Positions 42,344 through 51,623 of a DNA stretch of 64,000 nt are shown here, piece after piece (position 1 is the first letter of the stretch; every line of letters starts with the position of its first letter). Below the pieces are notes generated by a model. The model was given only the letters and a program-made list of their open reading frames with translations. It had not been told where the DNA came from and did no database searches. This DNA comes from an uncultured Bacteroidales bacterium (GTDB taxonomy: Bacteria > Bacteroidota > Bacteroidia > Bacteroidales > Bacteroidaceae): NCBI GenBank assembly GCA_902768125.1, contig CACXKA010000002.1:88673-152672 (forward strand), in the 5' to 3' direction. The position numbers and the translations under genes were made by a program.

Positions 42344-42940
42344 TTACTTTTTCTTCTTCTTTTTAACACTGGTTGAAACGCGTGTGCTGAGCAACTCGCC
42401 ATCGCTGATGAGGTGATGACGCATCGGGTCGAGCTGAATCTTGCCGTCGGTGTAGTGTGCCATGTCGTCAGCAACCTTGTCGTCGCTCATGGAGTCGGTG
42501 CTCCAGTTGGAGAGGTCACGTTTCATGTGGTTCGCCACCAACACGGTCAGCTCGTCGCGCTGCTGTCCTTCCTCCATCGTGGCAAGATGCTCGGTGAACT
42601 GCTCCACGATGGCGCCATAGTTGCGCTTCTTGATGCGATGCTGAGGGTAGGGCAGTTGGTCGGGGCGTGCGTCCTCATCGTCCATCCGCTCAATCTCCAC
42701 AGGATAGTCGATGTCCAATTCGTATTGTGCCATCGCTGCGAGGTGGTTCCAAAGTTTCTTCTGGAAATCCTCACGGTCGGCTGTCTGCTCCGCCATGTTC
42801 GCCATCGTGCCGATGATGGTACGTGCACACCGCATCCGCTCGCCCTTGTCGGCGATGGTCTTGCAGTGTTCCACCATCTGCTGAATGCCACGCCCATACT
42901 CGGGCATGATCAGTTTCTCTCTTTTCGTATTGTAATCCAT
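42344..42940 (-). CDS. DUF4290 family protein
   Basis: The 198-residue protein matches the Bacteroidetes family DUF4290, which is commonly encoded beside murA. It starts MDYNTKREKLIMPEYGRGIQ, is mainly helical and charged, and has a lysine-rich end (SVKKKKKK). There is no signal peptide or membrane helix, so it is cytoplasmic. Function unknown; genomic context suggests a link to cell-wall precursor synthesis or cell division. Both gaps (to tsaB and murA) are zero, so the tsaB-DUF4290-murA-rimM run is a tight operon. Confidence 0.85.
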   Translation of the reverse strand: MDYNTKREKLIMPEYGRGIQQMVEHCKTIADKGERMRCARTIIGTMANMAEQTADREDFQKKLWNHLAAMAQYELDIDYPVEIERMDDEDARPDQLPYPQHRIKKRNYGAIVEQFTEHLATMEEGQQRDELTVLVANHMKRDLSNWSTDSMSDDKVADDMAHYTDGKIQLDPMRHHLISDGELLSTRVSTSVKKKKKK

Positions 42941-43663
42941 TTATAATAGGTTCTTTGCTTTTGTTGCTTGAAACTCTTTGAGATAATTGGGCTCGAAGTA
43001 TGCCACGTCCTCGAACTCATCCCGCAGGAACTTCTTCTCTGCCAGTGGCGACATGTACTTGGCAAGCAAGGGCACGCCGTCGAAGAAGTGGGCATTGGGA
43101 TGCTGAATCACCGCCTTGCACTTCCCAGCGCCATTGCCGAAGAAGTAGATGGGATGCTCATTCAGTTGCTGCTCGAAAGAATGCTCGTCGATGACCATCG
43201 GCTGGATGGGCAGCACGGTCTTCAAAGCCCGTGTGTAGAGTGCCGTATAGACTTCCATGCGACGGGCATCGAGCATCGGACAGAGGAGCGCATCTTCGGG
43301 CAGGTCGTCGTGCACCAACAAGACAGGCACGCATTGCACTTCCAACGTGGGCAGAGAGATGAGCTTCAGGTTTCTGCCGTATGCGATGCCCTTTGCCATC
43401 GAAACGCCGATGCGCAATCCCGTGTAACTGCCAGGACCGCCACTCACTGCCACCGCATCGAAGGGAATGGCATGGTTGTCGGTGAAAGAGAGTGCCTCGT
43501 CCACCATCGTGCCGAGGATGGATGCGTGGTTCGTCCCCTTCTGTGCTGTCTGCTCCTCTCCCTCCTTGGGCAAGTTATCCGTCTGAAAGATGATTGCGGT
43601 GTCTTGACTCACTGCCACACTGCACAAGTCGGTTGCCGTCTCAATATGTAAAATTACTGACAT
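42941..43663 (-). CDS. tsaB: tRNA threonylcarbamoyladenosine biosynthesis protein TsaB
   Basis: The 240-residue protein has the ASKHA-fold opening ILHIETATDLCSVAVSQ and the core block AVSGGPGSYTGLRIGVSMAK. TsaB is the partner that activates TsaD in forming the t6A modification at position 37 of ANN-decoding tRNAs. It lacks the metal-binding HxxxH of TsaD, as expected. The gene is first in the tsaB-DUF4290-murA-rimM run, with a mirrored pair of promoters dividing it from yicC. Confidence 0.92.
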   Translation of the reverse strand: MSVILHIETATDLCSVAVSQDTAIIFQTDNLPKEGEEQTAQKGTNHASILGTMVDEALSFTDNHAIPFDAVAVSGGPGSYTGLRIGVSMAKGIAYGRNLKLISLPTLEVQCVPVLLVHDDLPEDALLCPMLDARRMEVYTALYTRALKTVLPIQPMVIDEHSFEQQLNEHPIYFFGNGAGKCKAVIQHPNAHFFDGVPLLAKYMSPLAEKKFLRDEFEDVAYFEPNYLKEFQATKAKNLL

Positions 43664-43688
43664 CTTGTGTCCTCATTCATATAAAATA

Positions 43689-43735
43689 TGTGCAAAGGTA
43701 CGGAATTTAATTAAAAAAATCACTACCTTTGCACA
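43689..43735. promoter_or_regulatory. Mirrored divergent promoters for tsaB and yicC
   Basis: TGTGCAAAGGTA (43689-43700) and TACCTTTGCACA (43724-43735) are perfect inverted copies. Each contains TACCTTTG on its own strand (minus 43693-43700; plus 43724-43731). The A/T-rich 23-base centre separates them. Confidence 0.85.
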
Positions 43736-43751
43736 AAATTAGCAAAAAACC

Positions 43752-44627
43752 ATGATACAATCAATGACAGGCTACGGCAAGTGCGTCGTAGAGTATAACG
43801 GAAAGAAGATTCACGCCGAAGTGAAATCACTGAATAGCAAGGCACTGGACCTGACGGCTCGCATCGCCCCCATCTATCGAGAGAAGGAAATGGAAATGCG
43901 ACAGATGATTCAGCAGAAACTGGAACGCGGCAAGGTGGATTTCGTGCTTTGGGTGGAGAAGGATGAGGCTTCGCAGGCAAATCCCCTCAACATGGCACTG
44001 ATCCGTTCTTACAAGCAGCAGATTGAACAGATGCAGGAGGAGTTTTCTCTTCCTCAACCTGAAGACTGGTATGGCACGTTGCTCCGACTGCCCGACGTGT
44101 TCACGCATACGGAGGTGGAAGAACTCTCCGACGAGGAATGGGTGGTCGCCCGTAAAGCTGTGGAGGGAGCAGTGGATGAGCTGGTGGCTTTCCGCAAACA
44201 GGAGGGTCTGGCCTTGGCAAAGAAGTTCCAAGAGAAGATTGACAACATCGCTGCTCTGCTCGCTTCCATCGAACCCTACGAGAAGGAGCGTACGGAGAAA
44301 ATCCGCCAGCGCATCGTCGATGCCCTCGAACAGAACATCGGCGTGGATTACGACAAGAACCGTCTCGAACAGGAGATGATTTACTATATCGAGAAACTCG
44401 ACATTTCTGAGGAGAAGCAGCGCCTCACCAACCATCTCCGCTACTTCATCGAGACCATGCAGGACGGTCACGGTCAGGGCAAGAAACTCGGCTTCATCGC
44501 TCAGGAAATGGGACGCGAAATCAACACCACGGGCTCGAAGTCCAATCAGGCTGAGATGCAGAACATCGTGGTGAAGATGAAGGACGAACTCGAACAGATT
44601 AAGGAACAAGTGCTCAATGTCATGTAA
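43752..44627 (+). CDS. yicC: YicC/YloC-family endoribonuclease
   Basis: The 291-residue protein matches the YicC family: MIQSMTGYGK at the N-terminus, EVKSLNSKALDLTARI, and the end QEMGREINTTGSKSNQAEM, all conserved. Members are RNA endonucleases that act in RNA turnover, in E. coli on the small RNA RyhB. The gene precedes gmk by a single base and the two genes form a common pair in bacteria. Its promoter is the right-hand half of the mirrored pair. Confidence 0.92.
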   Translation: MIQSMTGYGKCVVEYNGKKIHAEVKSLNSKALDLTARIAPIYREKEMEMRQMIQQKLERGKVDFVLWVEKDEASQANPLNMALIRSYKQQIEQMQEEFSLPQPEDWYGTLLRLPDVFTHTEVEELSDEEWVVARKAVEGAVDELVAFRKQEGLALAKKFQEKIDNIAALLASIEPYEKERTEKIRQRIVDALEQNIGVDYDKNRLEQEMIYYIEKLDISEEKQRLTNHLRYFIETMQDGHGQGKKLGFIAQEMGREINTTGSKSNQAEMQNIVVKMKDELEQIKEQVLNVM

Positions 44628-44628
44628 T

Positions 44629-45207
44629 ATGGAAGGGAAACTGATTATTTTCGCTGCCCCGTCAGGGTCGGGCAAGTCAACGATTATCAACAGCATCATG
44701 GCTGACGGAGGTGATGAAGAATTGAACCTCCATTTCTCCATTTCAGCTACCTCTCGCGCTCCTCGTGGTGAGGAGAAGAACGGAGTGGAGTACTTTTTCC
44801 TCACGCCTGATGAATTCCGTCAGAAGATTGCCAATGACGAGTTCATTGAATACGAGGAAGTTTATACCGACAAGTTCTATGGAACGCTGAAGTCGCAGGT
44901 GGACAAGCAGTTGGCTGCTGGCGAGAACGTTGTGTTCGATGTAGATGTGAATGGTGCCATGAACATTAAGAAGATATACGGAAATCGTGCCCTCAGCATC
45001 TTTATCCAACCACCTAGCATCGAGGAACTCCGTCGCCGATTGGAGAAACGTGCCACGGATGCTCCCGAGGTGATTGAACAGCGCATCGAGCGTGCCAAGT
45101 ACGAACTTTCCCAAGCAGAGCACTTCGATGAGGTGGTCATCAATGATAATCTGGAGATTGCTCAAGTGGAGGCTCGTGCCTTGGTGGAGGATTTTTTGGA
45201 AGAATAA
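44629..45207 (+). CDS. gmk: Guanylate kinase
   Basis: The 192-residue enzyme phosphorylates GMP to GDP with ATP. It has the P-loop FAAPSGSGKST and the GMP-binding blocks SRAPRGEEKNGVEYFF and EYEEVYTDKFYGT. I start at the ATG at 44629, one base after the yicC stop. An in-frame ATG four codons earlier (44617) is inside yicC and would add MSCN. Length fits the family. A weak hairpin follows. Confidence 0.95.
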   Translation: MEGKLIIFAAPSGSGKSTIINSIMADGGDEELNLHFSISATSRAPRGEEKNGVEYFFLTPDEFRQKIANDEFIEYEEVYTDKFYGTLKSQVDKQLAAGENVVFDVDVNGAMNIKKIYGNRALSIFIQPPSIEELRRRLEKRATDAPEVIEQRIERAKYELSQAEHFDEVVINDNLEIAQVEARALVEDFLEE

Positions 45208-45227
45208 TCAATGAAAGCATAAAAAGA

Positions 45228-45258
45228 GAAGGGGGTGCGTATGGAACGCGCCCCCTTC
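45228..45258. terminator. Hairpin between gmk and nagB
   Basis: GAAGGGGGTGCGT (45228-45240) pairs with ACGCGCCCCCTTC (45246-45258) with one mismatch. The T-tract is poor, so efficiency is uncertain. Confidence 0.6.
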
Positions 45259-45277
45259 ATTGTGTCGTATGGACTGA

Positions 45278-46069
45278 TTACAAGTTGCCTCTCTCCTTGT
45301 CGAGGTAGTACTTGTATGTGCCTACTGTCAACTCATCGCAAGCAGCCTCGTCGCAAACCACGATAGCGTGTGGGTGCAACTGAAGCATGGAAGATGTCCA
45401 CTTGTGGCTGATGTCACCGTCAATACAGTGCTTCAAGGCACGAGCCTTGTTGTGACCACTACATACGAGAAGCACTTCCTTCGCATCCATTACAGTACCG
45501 ATACCGACTGTCAAAGCCTGCTTTGGAACGAGGCTGAGGTCGCCATTGAAGAAACGGCTGTTAGCGTGGATAGTGTCGGTGGTCAATGTCTTAATACGTG
45601 TACGAGAAGACAATGAAGAACCTGGCTCGTTGAATGCGAGGTGACCATCAGGACCGATACCGCCCATGAAGAGGTCGATACCACCAGCCTTGGCAATCGC
45701 TTCCTCATATTGGTTGCATTCAGCAATAAGGTCAGGAGCGTTACCATTGAGGATATGCACATTCTCTGGCTTGATGTCGATGTGTTTGAAGAAGTTGTTC
45801 CACATGAAAGAGTGGTAGCTCTCTGGGTGGTCTTCAGGAAGTTTCACATATTCGTCCATATTGAACGTGATGACATTCTGGAAAGAAATCTTTCCTGCGC
45901 TGCACATCTCAATCAGGTTGCGATACAAACCCAGTGGAGAAGAGCCTGTGGGACATCCCAGCTTGAATGGCTTCTCTGGAGTTGGCTTTGCCTCGATGAT
46001 ACGGTTTGCCACATAGTTGGCAGCCCATTTTGAGAGGGCATCGTAATCGGGTTCAATAATTACTCTCAT
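45278..46069 (-). CDS. nagB: Glucosamine-6-phosphate deaminase
   Basis: The 263-residue enzyme turns glucosamine-6-phosphate into fructose-6-phosphate and ammonia. The active-site residues match E. coli numbering: D72 (NMDEYV), D141, H143 and E148 (GPDGHLAFNEP). It is a hexameric cytoplasmic enzyme in amino-sugar breakdown, opposing GlmS and the route leading to glmM. A promoter is not visible in the 54-base gap from thiL, and the gene may be carried on a longer transcript. Confidence 0.95.
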   Translation of the reverse strand: MRVIIEPDYDALSKWAANYVANRIIEAKPTPEKPFKLGCPTGSSPLGLYRNLIEMCSAGKISFQNVITFNMDEYVKLPEDHPESYHSFMWNNFFKHIDIKPENVHILNGNAPDLIAECNQYEEAIAKAGGIDLFMGGIGPDGHLAFNEPGSSLSSRTRIKTLTTDTIHANSRFFNGDLSLVPKQALTVGIGTVMDAKEVLLVCSGHNKARALKHCIDGDISHKWTSSMLQLHPHAIVVCDEAACDELTVGTYKYYLDKERGNL

Positions 46070-46123
46070 AATCTTGTTGGTTTTTAGAGTTAATAATAGG
46101 TTTTATTATGTTGATGTTTCTTT

Positions 46124-47185
46124 CTATTTCTTTAGCGGGTTCCACCCTTGTGCCTTCAACTCGAACTCGGCATCATCTCTGGTAATGAGTGCACAACCGA
46201 GACTTTCCTTGGTGATGTGACCAATGAGTTTCACGCCTTCTACCTGCTCAATCTTTTCATGATCAGCAATAGGGACCGTGAATAGCAGTTCGTAGTCTTC
46301 GCCGCCATTCAGGGCTGCTGTGGTCAGGTTCATGTTCAGTTCCTCTGCCATCACAGCGGTCTGGTAGTCGATTGGAATACGCTCTTCGTAGACACGGCAT
46401 CCGCACTTGCTTTGGGTACAAATATGGAGCAGTTCGGAAGAAAGTCCGTCGCTGATGTCCATCATGGCGGTGGGTTGGATGCCTGCCTCACGAAGCTTGA
46501 GGATAATGTCACGACGTGCCTCAGGCTTCATCTGACGTTCCAGCAGATATTCACGTCCACTGAAGTCTGGCTGCGAAATCGCCATACGTTCCGCATCGGT
46601 TTTAGCAGTCTCAATCTGTTTGTAATAGACTTCCTTTTCGCGTTCCAGCAGTTGGAAACCCATATAGGCAGCGCCGAGGTCACCACTCACACAGATAAGG
46701 TCTGTCTCTTTGGCTCCGTTACGGAAGATGGCCTTCCCATGCTCCACTTCGCCGATGGCGGTGATGGAGATGGCAAGTCCTGTACGGGAACTGGTGGTGT
46801 CGCCTCCCACAATATCCACTTGATGCTCTTCACAAGCTAATCGGAGTCCGTCATAGAAATCCTCCATGTCCTCCACACTAAAGCGTTTGCTCAGCGCCAA
46901 ACTGACGGTAATTTGCTTAGGCATACCTCCCATTGCATAGATGTCGGAGAGATTGACCATTACAGATTTGTAGCCTAAATGCTTCATCGGCAAATAGGTC
47001 AAGTCGAAATGTACACCCTCCATCAACAGGTCGGTGGTGACGAGGATGTCTTTGTCTTCACCATATTTCAGCACGGCGCAATCATCTCCAATACCATATC
47101 GGGTTTCGGGGTTTTGGAGCTCGATGCTTTTGGTGAGGTGGTTGATGAGTCCGAACTCACCGAGTGTTGCTATTTCTGTTGCCAT
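46124..47185 (-). CDS. thiL: Thiamine-monophosphate kinase
   Basis: The 353-residue enzyme makes thiamine diphosphate from thiamine monophosphate with ATP. It has the AIR-synthase-type fold with GIGDDCAVL near the N-terminus, the metal/phosphate-binding VGGDTTSS, ISDGLSSELLHI, and LNGGEDYELLF. It acts in the cytoplasm. It follows lpxK by 23 bases on the same strand, an arrangement without evident metabolic logic. Confidence 0.93.
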   Translation of the reverse strand: MATEIATLGEFGLINHLTKSIELQNPETRYGIGDDCAVLKYGEDKDILVTTDLLMEGVHFDLTYLPMKHLGYKSVMVNLSDIYAMGGMPKQITVSLALSKRFSVEDMEDFYDGLRLACEEHQVDIVGGDTTSSRTGLAISITAIGEVEHGKAIFRNGAKETDLICVSGDLGAAYMGFQLLEREKEVYYKQIETAKTDAERMAISQPDFSGREYLLERQMKPEARRDIILKLREAGIQPTAMMDISDGLSSELLHICTQSKCGCRVYEERIPIDYQTAVMAEELNMNLTTAALNGGEDYELLFTVPIADHEKIEQVEGVKLIGHITKESLGCALITRDDAEFELKAQGWNPLKK

Positions 47186-47208
47186 ATATTGTTTGATACT
47201 TTATTTCA

Positions 47209-48216
47209 TTATTGTACTTGATTCTCCACGAAAGAATTCACCTTCTCGTCAAACTCGCTCTTCTTCCCATCGATGAACTCCACTTCTATCGGAATCACCT
47301 TTATGTTCTCCAACCCATGCAGACGGGTGGCGTCCTTTTCTGTGGTGAGGATGGTGCGTCCGTTGGCACGTTGACGAATGCTCTCGATGTCTGTTTCCGT
47401 GAAGTTGTGATGGTCTGGAAAACTCATCACTTCGAACTTCGGAATAATCGTCTTCAAGTCATACACCATCTGTTGAGGGGATGCGATTCCTGTGACCAGC
47501 AACGGATTCTCACCAACTCCCTCTATCTGGTCAAGGTATTTGTAGGTGGTGAAGTATATCTGCTGCCAGTTCTCAAGGTGAAGTGCGCGTTCAATGCCTC
47601 TTCTGTCCGTCGGCGTGGTGCTTCGTGGACATTTCGTGACAAGGACGATGTCGGCACGATGCACTCCTGAGAGAGGCTCACGCAACCGCCCTGCTGGTAA
47701 TAGCTTGTCAAGGTAGATGAGGCGATGATAATCCATCAGCAGAATGTTAAGACCCGCTTTCACGTATCGGTGTTGGTATGCATCATCGAGAATCACCACA
47801 TCTGTAGATGGCTGTACATCCTTCTTCATCAACTCCGCAATCCCATGACAACGGTCTTTGTCCACCGCCATGTGTATCTGCGGATATTTTTGCTTCATCT
47901 GATAAGGCTCATCACCAATCTCTGCCATCGGGGTGTCTTTGGTGGCAAGCACATAACCCTCAGACTTGCGTTTGTACCCTCTACTCAACACAGCCACTTG
48001 AAACTCTTTCGACAGTAACCGGATCAAATACTCCGTGTGGGGTGTTTTGCCTGTGCCTCCTACCGTGATATTGCCTACACAGATAACAGGCAACGGGAAA
48101 GTCTTAGATTTGAGCATACCCTCATCGAACATCAGGTTTCTGATGCTTACTACCAGTCCGTAGAGCCATGAGAGCGGCAGGAGCCAGTAGTTGATTTTGA
48201 TGTGGTCGCCTTCCAT
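47209..48216 (-). CDS. lpxK: Tetraacyldisaccharide 4'-kinase
   Basis: The 335-residue inner-membrane enzyme adds the 4'-phosphate to the lipid A precursor. It has an N-terminal hydrophobic anchor (LLPLSWLYGLVVSIRN), the P-loop VGNITVGGTGKTPHTEY and the downstream DDAYQHRYVKAG motif with the catalytic acids. Length is typical. The protein begins the lipid A branch for which the window has no other lpx gene. It sits between GH105 and thiL on the minus strand. Confidence 0.93.
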   Translation of the reverse strand: MEGDHIKINYWLLPLSWLYGLVVSIRNLMFDEGMLKSKTFPLPVICVGNITVGGTGKTPHTEYLIRLLSKEFQVAVLSRGYKRKSEGYVLATKDTPMAEIGDEPYQMKQKYPQIHMAVDKDRCHGIAELMKKDVQPSTDVVILDDAYQHRYVKAGLNILLMDYHRLIYLDKLLPAGRLREPLSGVHRADIVLVTKCPRSTTPTDRRGIERALHLENWQQIYFTTYKYLDQIEGVGENPLLVTGIASPQQMVYDLKTIIPKFEVMSFPDHHNFTETDIESIRQRANGRTILTTEKDATRLHGLENIKVIPIEVEFIDGKKSEFDEKVNSFVENQVQ

Positions 48217-48249
48217 TTTGGTTGAGGGTTTAGAGCTGAGGGTTTAGGC

Positions 48250-49440
48250 TTACTTCTTTCCAGCAATTCTTCCTGCTAAACTTTGATCTACTAAATAGTC
48301 ATAGAACTCACAGGCGGCTAATAACCATGCTCCGGTGCCGAATGGTGCTTGCGACTTGGCATTGACAGTCTTGGTTGGGTCGGGTTTCTCACCGATGGGC
48401 TGTACGTAGCCGATGCTGCCGTCAGGTTGGAGTGCCACTTCGAACAGATATTTATATGCCTTCTTGATGACGAATTGATATTTCTCGCGAGGGAGAATCC
48501 CATTGTTCACGCCCCAGAGCAGACCATAAGTGAAGAAGGCTGTGCCAGAAGTTTCGTAGCCTGGGGCATCGTCGGGACAGAGCATGGAGCGTGTCCAATG
48601 TCCTTCGGGCTGTTGGCATCGAGCAACTCCTTCTGCCAGTTTCTTGAAACGGTCGATATAGAAGGGGCGGTATTTGCAATCTCTGGGAAGGTCTTCCAGC
48701 ACTTGTGCCAAGCCTGCCAGCACCCATCCATCGCCACGTGCCCAGAAGGATTTGCCGTCGTTGCAAGCGGTCTTCACTTGGGGATAGATGTATTTCGCAT
48801 CGCGATAATAGAGTTGTGCCTCGGTGTCGAAGAGCAGGCTGTCTGTCCACTTGAAGCACTCGTATTGCTTGTCGAGTAGTTTCTGGTCATGGGTGACGGT
48901 GTAGAGTTTGGAGAAGATGGGGAGTCCCATGTAGAGGGCATCCGACCACCACCAATAGTCCTTTTCGGGTGTAGTTGCCTGATAGCACATCACCTCCAAT
49001 GCTCGCTCAATGCGTTCAGCGCGATGCTCTTGTTTGTAGAGGTCGATATAGACTTGGAAACAGATTTGCCAGTCAGCAAACAGCACATGATCCATACCCT
49101 CGCCATAGGTCTTGTACTGCCACTTGGTCTTGTCTTTCTGTGTAGCTCCTTGCCAATGATTGTATTCTGCCCATTGGATGGCATAATCAAGATATTCCTT
49201 CTTGTGTGTCCGCTGATAGACCTTTTGGTTCGCGGTGAAGTAGGCGGCATTGTCCCAGAAGGCGCGGCACTTGGGCGAGTTGTGGCTCTGCCAGTAGTCA
49301 TTGACCTTTGGGATGGCAACATCGAGTTCACTTGTCAGCACTCTTCCCATTGCCAAAGGGTCATTGAGGTCGACTTGCGCGGTGGTTGTCTGTGCCATGA
49401 GCACAAAGCCAAGTATGGGTGTTAAGAATTTCTTCATCAT
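48250..49440 (-). CDS. Glycoside hydrolase family 105-like unsaturated glycuronyl hydrolase
   Basis: The 396-residue protein has a signal peptide (cleavage near TTAQ) and an alpha/alpha-barrel of six hairpins. Conserved blocks are DYWWWSDALYMGLP with the catalytic Asp, SFWARGDGWVLAGL and YETSGTAFFTYGLLWG. Such enzymes remove the unsaturated sugar left by pectin (rhamnogalacturonan) lyases. GH88 is an alternative, but the DALYMGLP block favours GH105. No SusC/SusD or other pectin genes are near, so it is not in a classical polysaccharide-utilisation locus here. The start may be the second ATG. Confidence 0.85.
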   Translation of the reverse strand: MMKKFLTPILGFVLMAQTTTAQVDLNDPLAMGRVLTSELDVAIPKVNDYWQSHNSPKCRAFWDNAAYFTANQKVYQRTHKKEYLDYAIQWAEYNHWQGATQKDKTKWQYKTYGEGMDHVLFADWQICFQVYIDLYKQEHRAERIERALEVMCYQATTPEKDYWWWSDALYMGLPIFSKLYTVTHDQKLLDKQYECFKWTDSLLFDTEAQLYYRDAKYIYPQVKTACNDGKSFWARGDGWVLAGLAQVLEDLPRDCKYRPFYIDRFKKLAEGVARCQQPEGHWTRSMLCPDDAPGYETSGTAFFTYGLLWGVNNGILPREKYQFVIKKAYKYLFEVALQPDGSIGYVQPIGEKPDPTKTVNAKSQAPFGTGAWLLAACEFYDYLVDQSLAGRIAGKK

Positions 49441-49453
49441 ATATATAATAGTG

Positions 49454-50965
49454 TTAATTAGTCATCATATTTAGTCCGAGTTTCTTTGCCTCCTCGATGA
49501 GGAGTGCCTCGGCTGGTTCGTATTCGTTGGGTATCTTTCCGTCGAGGATGGCGTCTTTGATGGCGGTTTTGAGAATGCCGACTTCCCTGCAGGGTTTCAG
49601 TCCGAACATCTCCATGATGTCTTCTCCGCTGATGGGTGGCTGGAAGTTGCGGATGCGGTCTTTTTCTTCTATTTGTACGAGTTTGGTGCGTACGGTGATG
49701 TAGTTGTCAGCGAATTTCTTTTTCTTCAAATCATTCTTGGAAGTGATGTCTGCCGTACATAGCAACATCAGGTCGTCAATATCATCACCTGCATCAAATA
49801 GCAACCTTCTGACTGCACTATCCGTCACTTCGGAGTCGGCAATGGCAATCGGACGCATGTGCATCTGCACCAACTTCTGCACGAACTTCATCTTCTCGTT
49901 CATTGGCAACTTCATTTTTCGGAAGATGTTCGGAATCATCTTTTCGCCAATGTCATTGTGGTTGTGAAACGTCCAACCCTGCATGGGATCAAAGCGTTTT
50001 GACTTGGGCTTGCCAATATCGTGTAACAACGCAGACCAACGTAACCACAACACATGGTCTTTGGCTGAATCCCATAAACCGTTCCCTTCGCCAATGCTGT
50101 TGAAATCAGCAGTACTCTTTGCCACATTGTCCAACACCTCCAACGTATGGTAGAAATTGTCCTTGTGTGCTTTGCCGTCCTTGGTCTCCACGCCCTGCAG
50201 GAGTGCCAGTTCGGGGAAGATGAGGGGCAGGAGTCCGCAGCGTTCCAGTTCGACGAAGCCTTTCGAGGGAGTGGGGGAGAGGAGGATCTTGTTGAGTTCG
50301 TCGGCGATGCGTTCTGCCGAGATGATCTTGATGCGCTCCTTGTTGCGGCTCAGCGCGTCGAACGTCTCTTCCTCGATGTGGAAACCGAGCTGGGTGGCGA
50401 ACCGTATGCAGCGCATCATTCGGAGCGGGTCGTCGCTGAACGTGATGTCGGGGTCGAGCGGTGTGGCGATGGTCTTGTCTTCCAAGTCTGCCAGTCCGTC
50501 GAAGGGATCCACGAGTTCGCCGAAGCGGTCTTTGTTGAGGCAGAGCGCCATGGCGTTGATGGTGAAGTCGCGGCGGTTCTGGTCTTCCTCCAGTGTGCCG
50601 TCCTCGGTCACCGGCTTGCGCGAATTGCGGTCGTAGCTCTCTTTCCGGGCACCGACGAACTCAATTTCCAGACTCTTGTGCTTCAGTTGCGCAGTGCCGA
50701 AGTTCTTGTAGATGGCGATGTGCGCCTTCTTGCCGAGCTTATGCCGAAGGGCTTCGGCGATGGCGATGCCGGGACGTTTCGTCTCCTTCGTCTCATCGAC
50801 CACCACGATGTCGATGTCGCTCGACGGACGTTCCAGATAGAGGTCTCTCACCCATCCGCCGATGACGTAGCAGTCCAGACCCAGCTCCTCCGCCGTCTCC
50901 GAGATGAGGCGGAAGAAAGGATGGTCGAGCTGACGCATGATGTCGTCGTGAGTGAGAATCTTCAT
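49454..50965 (-). CDS. CCA-adding / poly(A) polymerase-type nucleotidyltransferase with HD domain
   Basis: The 503-residue protein has the class II nucleotidyltransferase head GGWVRDLYLERPSSDIDIVV with the paired Asp of DID, the RRDFTINAMAL fingers motif, and the neck/body helices. The middle carries a metal-dependent HD phosphohydrolase region, WSALLHDIGKPKSKRF. Class II enzymes of this layout add CCA to tRNA or poly(A) to RNA; the two are hard to tell apart. The HD domain probably removes phosphates at the tRNA end. It is followed by a lipoprotein gene four bases upstream on the same strand. Confidence 0.9.
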   Translation of the reverse strand: MKILTHDDIMRQLDHPFFRLISETAEELGLDCYVIGGWVRDLYLERPSSDIDIVVVDETKETKRPGIAIAEALRHKLGKKAHIAIYKNFGTAQLKHKSLEIEFVGARKESYDRNSRKPVTEDGTLEEDQNRRDFTINAMALCLNKDRFGELVDPFDGLADLEDKTIATPLDPDITFSDDPLRMMRCIRFATQLGFHIEEETFDALSRNKERIKIISAERIADELNKILLSPTPSKGFVELERCGLLPLIFPELALLQGVETKDGKAHKDNFYHTLEVLDNVAKSTADFNSIGEGNGLWDSAKDHVLWLRWSALLHDIGKPKSKRFDPMQGWTFHNHNDIGEKMIPNIFRKMKLPMNEKMKFVQKLVQMHMRPIAIADSEVTDSAVRRLLFDAGDDIDDLMLLCTADITSKNDLKKKKFADNYITVRTKLVQIEEKDRIRNFQPPISGEDIMEMFGLKPCREVGILKTAIKDAILDGKIPNEYEPAEALLIEEAKKLGLNMMTN

Positions 50966-50969
50966 ATAG

Positions 50970-51578
50970 TTATTCGTCTTCGTAATTGTTTGTCTGTCTT
51001 TCCTCCATCAGCTTCAGCTTACCGTTCTCCCATGCATATTCCTCATGATAATGGTCGCCTACGACGGTTGCAAAATTGCTTTCGATGACTTTCCTCTTGG
51101 CATCGATGGACAGGTTGGGCTTGTCCTCCAAGTCGGTTACCTGCTCAAATTCTCCAGTTGCCTCGTTAAAGACGAATGCCCCGTAGAAGATCATCGGGAA
51201 AAGCCCTGGATTGACACCGAAATCACCCAGTGTCACCAACACGTCTGGCACGCCGTCGAAGTTGATGTCCACCTCCTCAATCTCGCCAGCCTCGCCCAGA
51301 TACTCTCTGTCCTTCGAAAAGTTGAATTCGCACGTGAACTCCTGTTTCTTGGTGTCAATGTTGCACGTCAGGATGAGCGCGTCACACTGTCCATTCTCGT
51401 CCTTGCGAAATCTTGTTGAGAATGTTGTACATTCGCGTAACGACGGTTCGTCAGCCTTCGCAACCACCGAGTCTTGATCCACTGCCGTTGAGTCTTCGCC
51501 CGAATTGTTATTGCCGGAAATCTTTCCGTTGCAAGCCATCAGCAGACCTGCCAATGCCATCAAAAAAATCTTTTTCAT
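50970..51578 (-). CDS. Lipoprotein of unknown function
   Basis: The 202-residue protein has a lipobox (GLLMAC) after a short signal. I start at the ATG at 51578 (MKKIF); an ATG three codons earlier (51587) is possible. The body contains an acidic Asp-rich repeat-like segment, IEEVDINFDGVPDVLVTLGD, resembling FG-GAP/VCBS calcium-binding patterns in integrin-like propellers, but as a single copy. It has no other recognisable domain. It lies between the WG-repeat lipoprotein and the CCA/poly(A) polymerase, on one strand. Confidence 0.7.
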   Translation of the reverse strand: MKKIFLMALAGLLMACNGKISGNNNSGEDSTAVDQDSVVAKADEPSLRECTTFSTRFRKDENGQCDALILTCNIDTKKQEFTCEFNFSKDREYLGEAGEIEEVDINFDGVPDVLVTLGDFGVNPGLFPMIFYGAFVFNEATGEFEQVTDLEDKPNLSIDAKRKVIESNFATVVGDHYHEEYAWENGKLKLMEERQTNNYEDE

Positions 51579-51623
51579 ATCCTTCATATTCTTAATGTCT
51601 TAAAGCCCTTAGTGTCCTTCATT

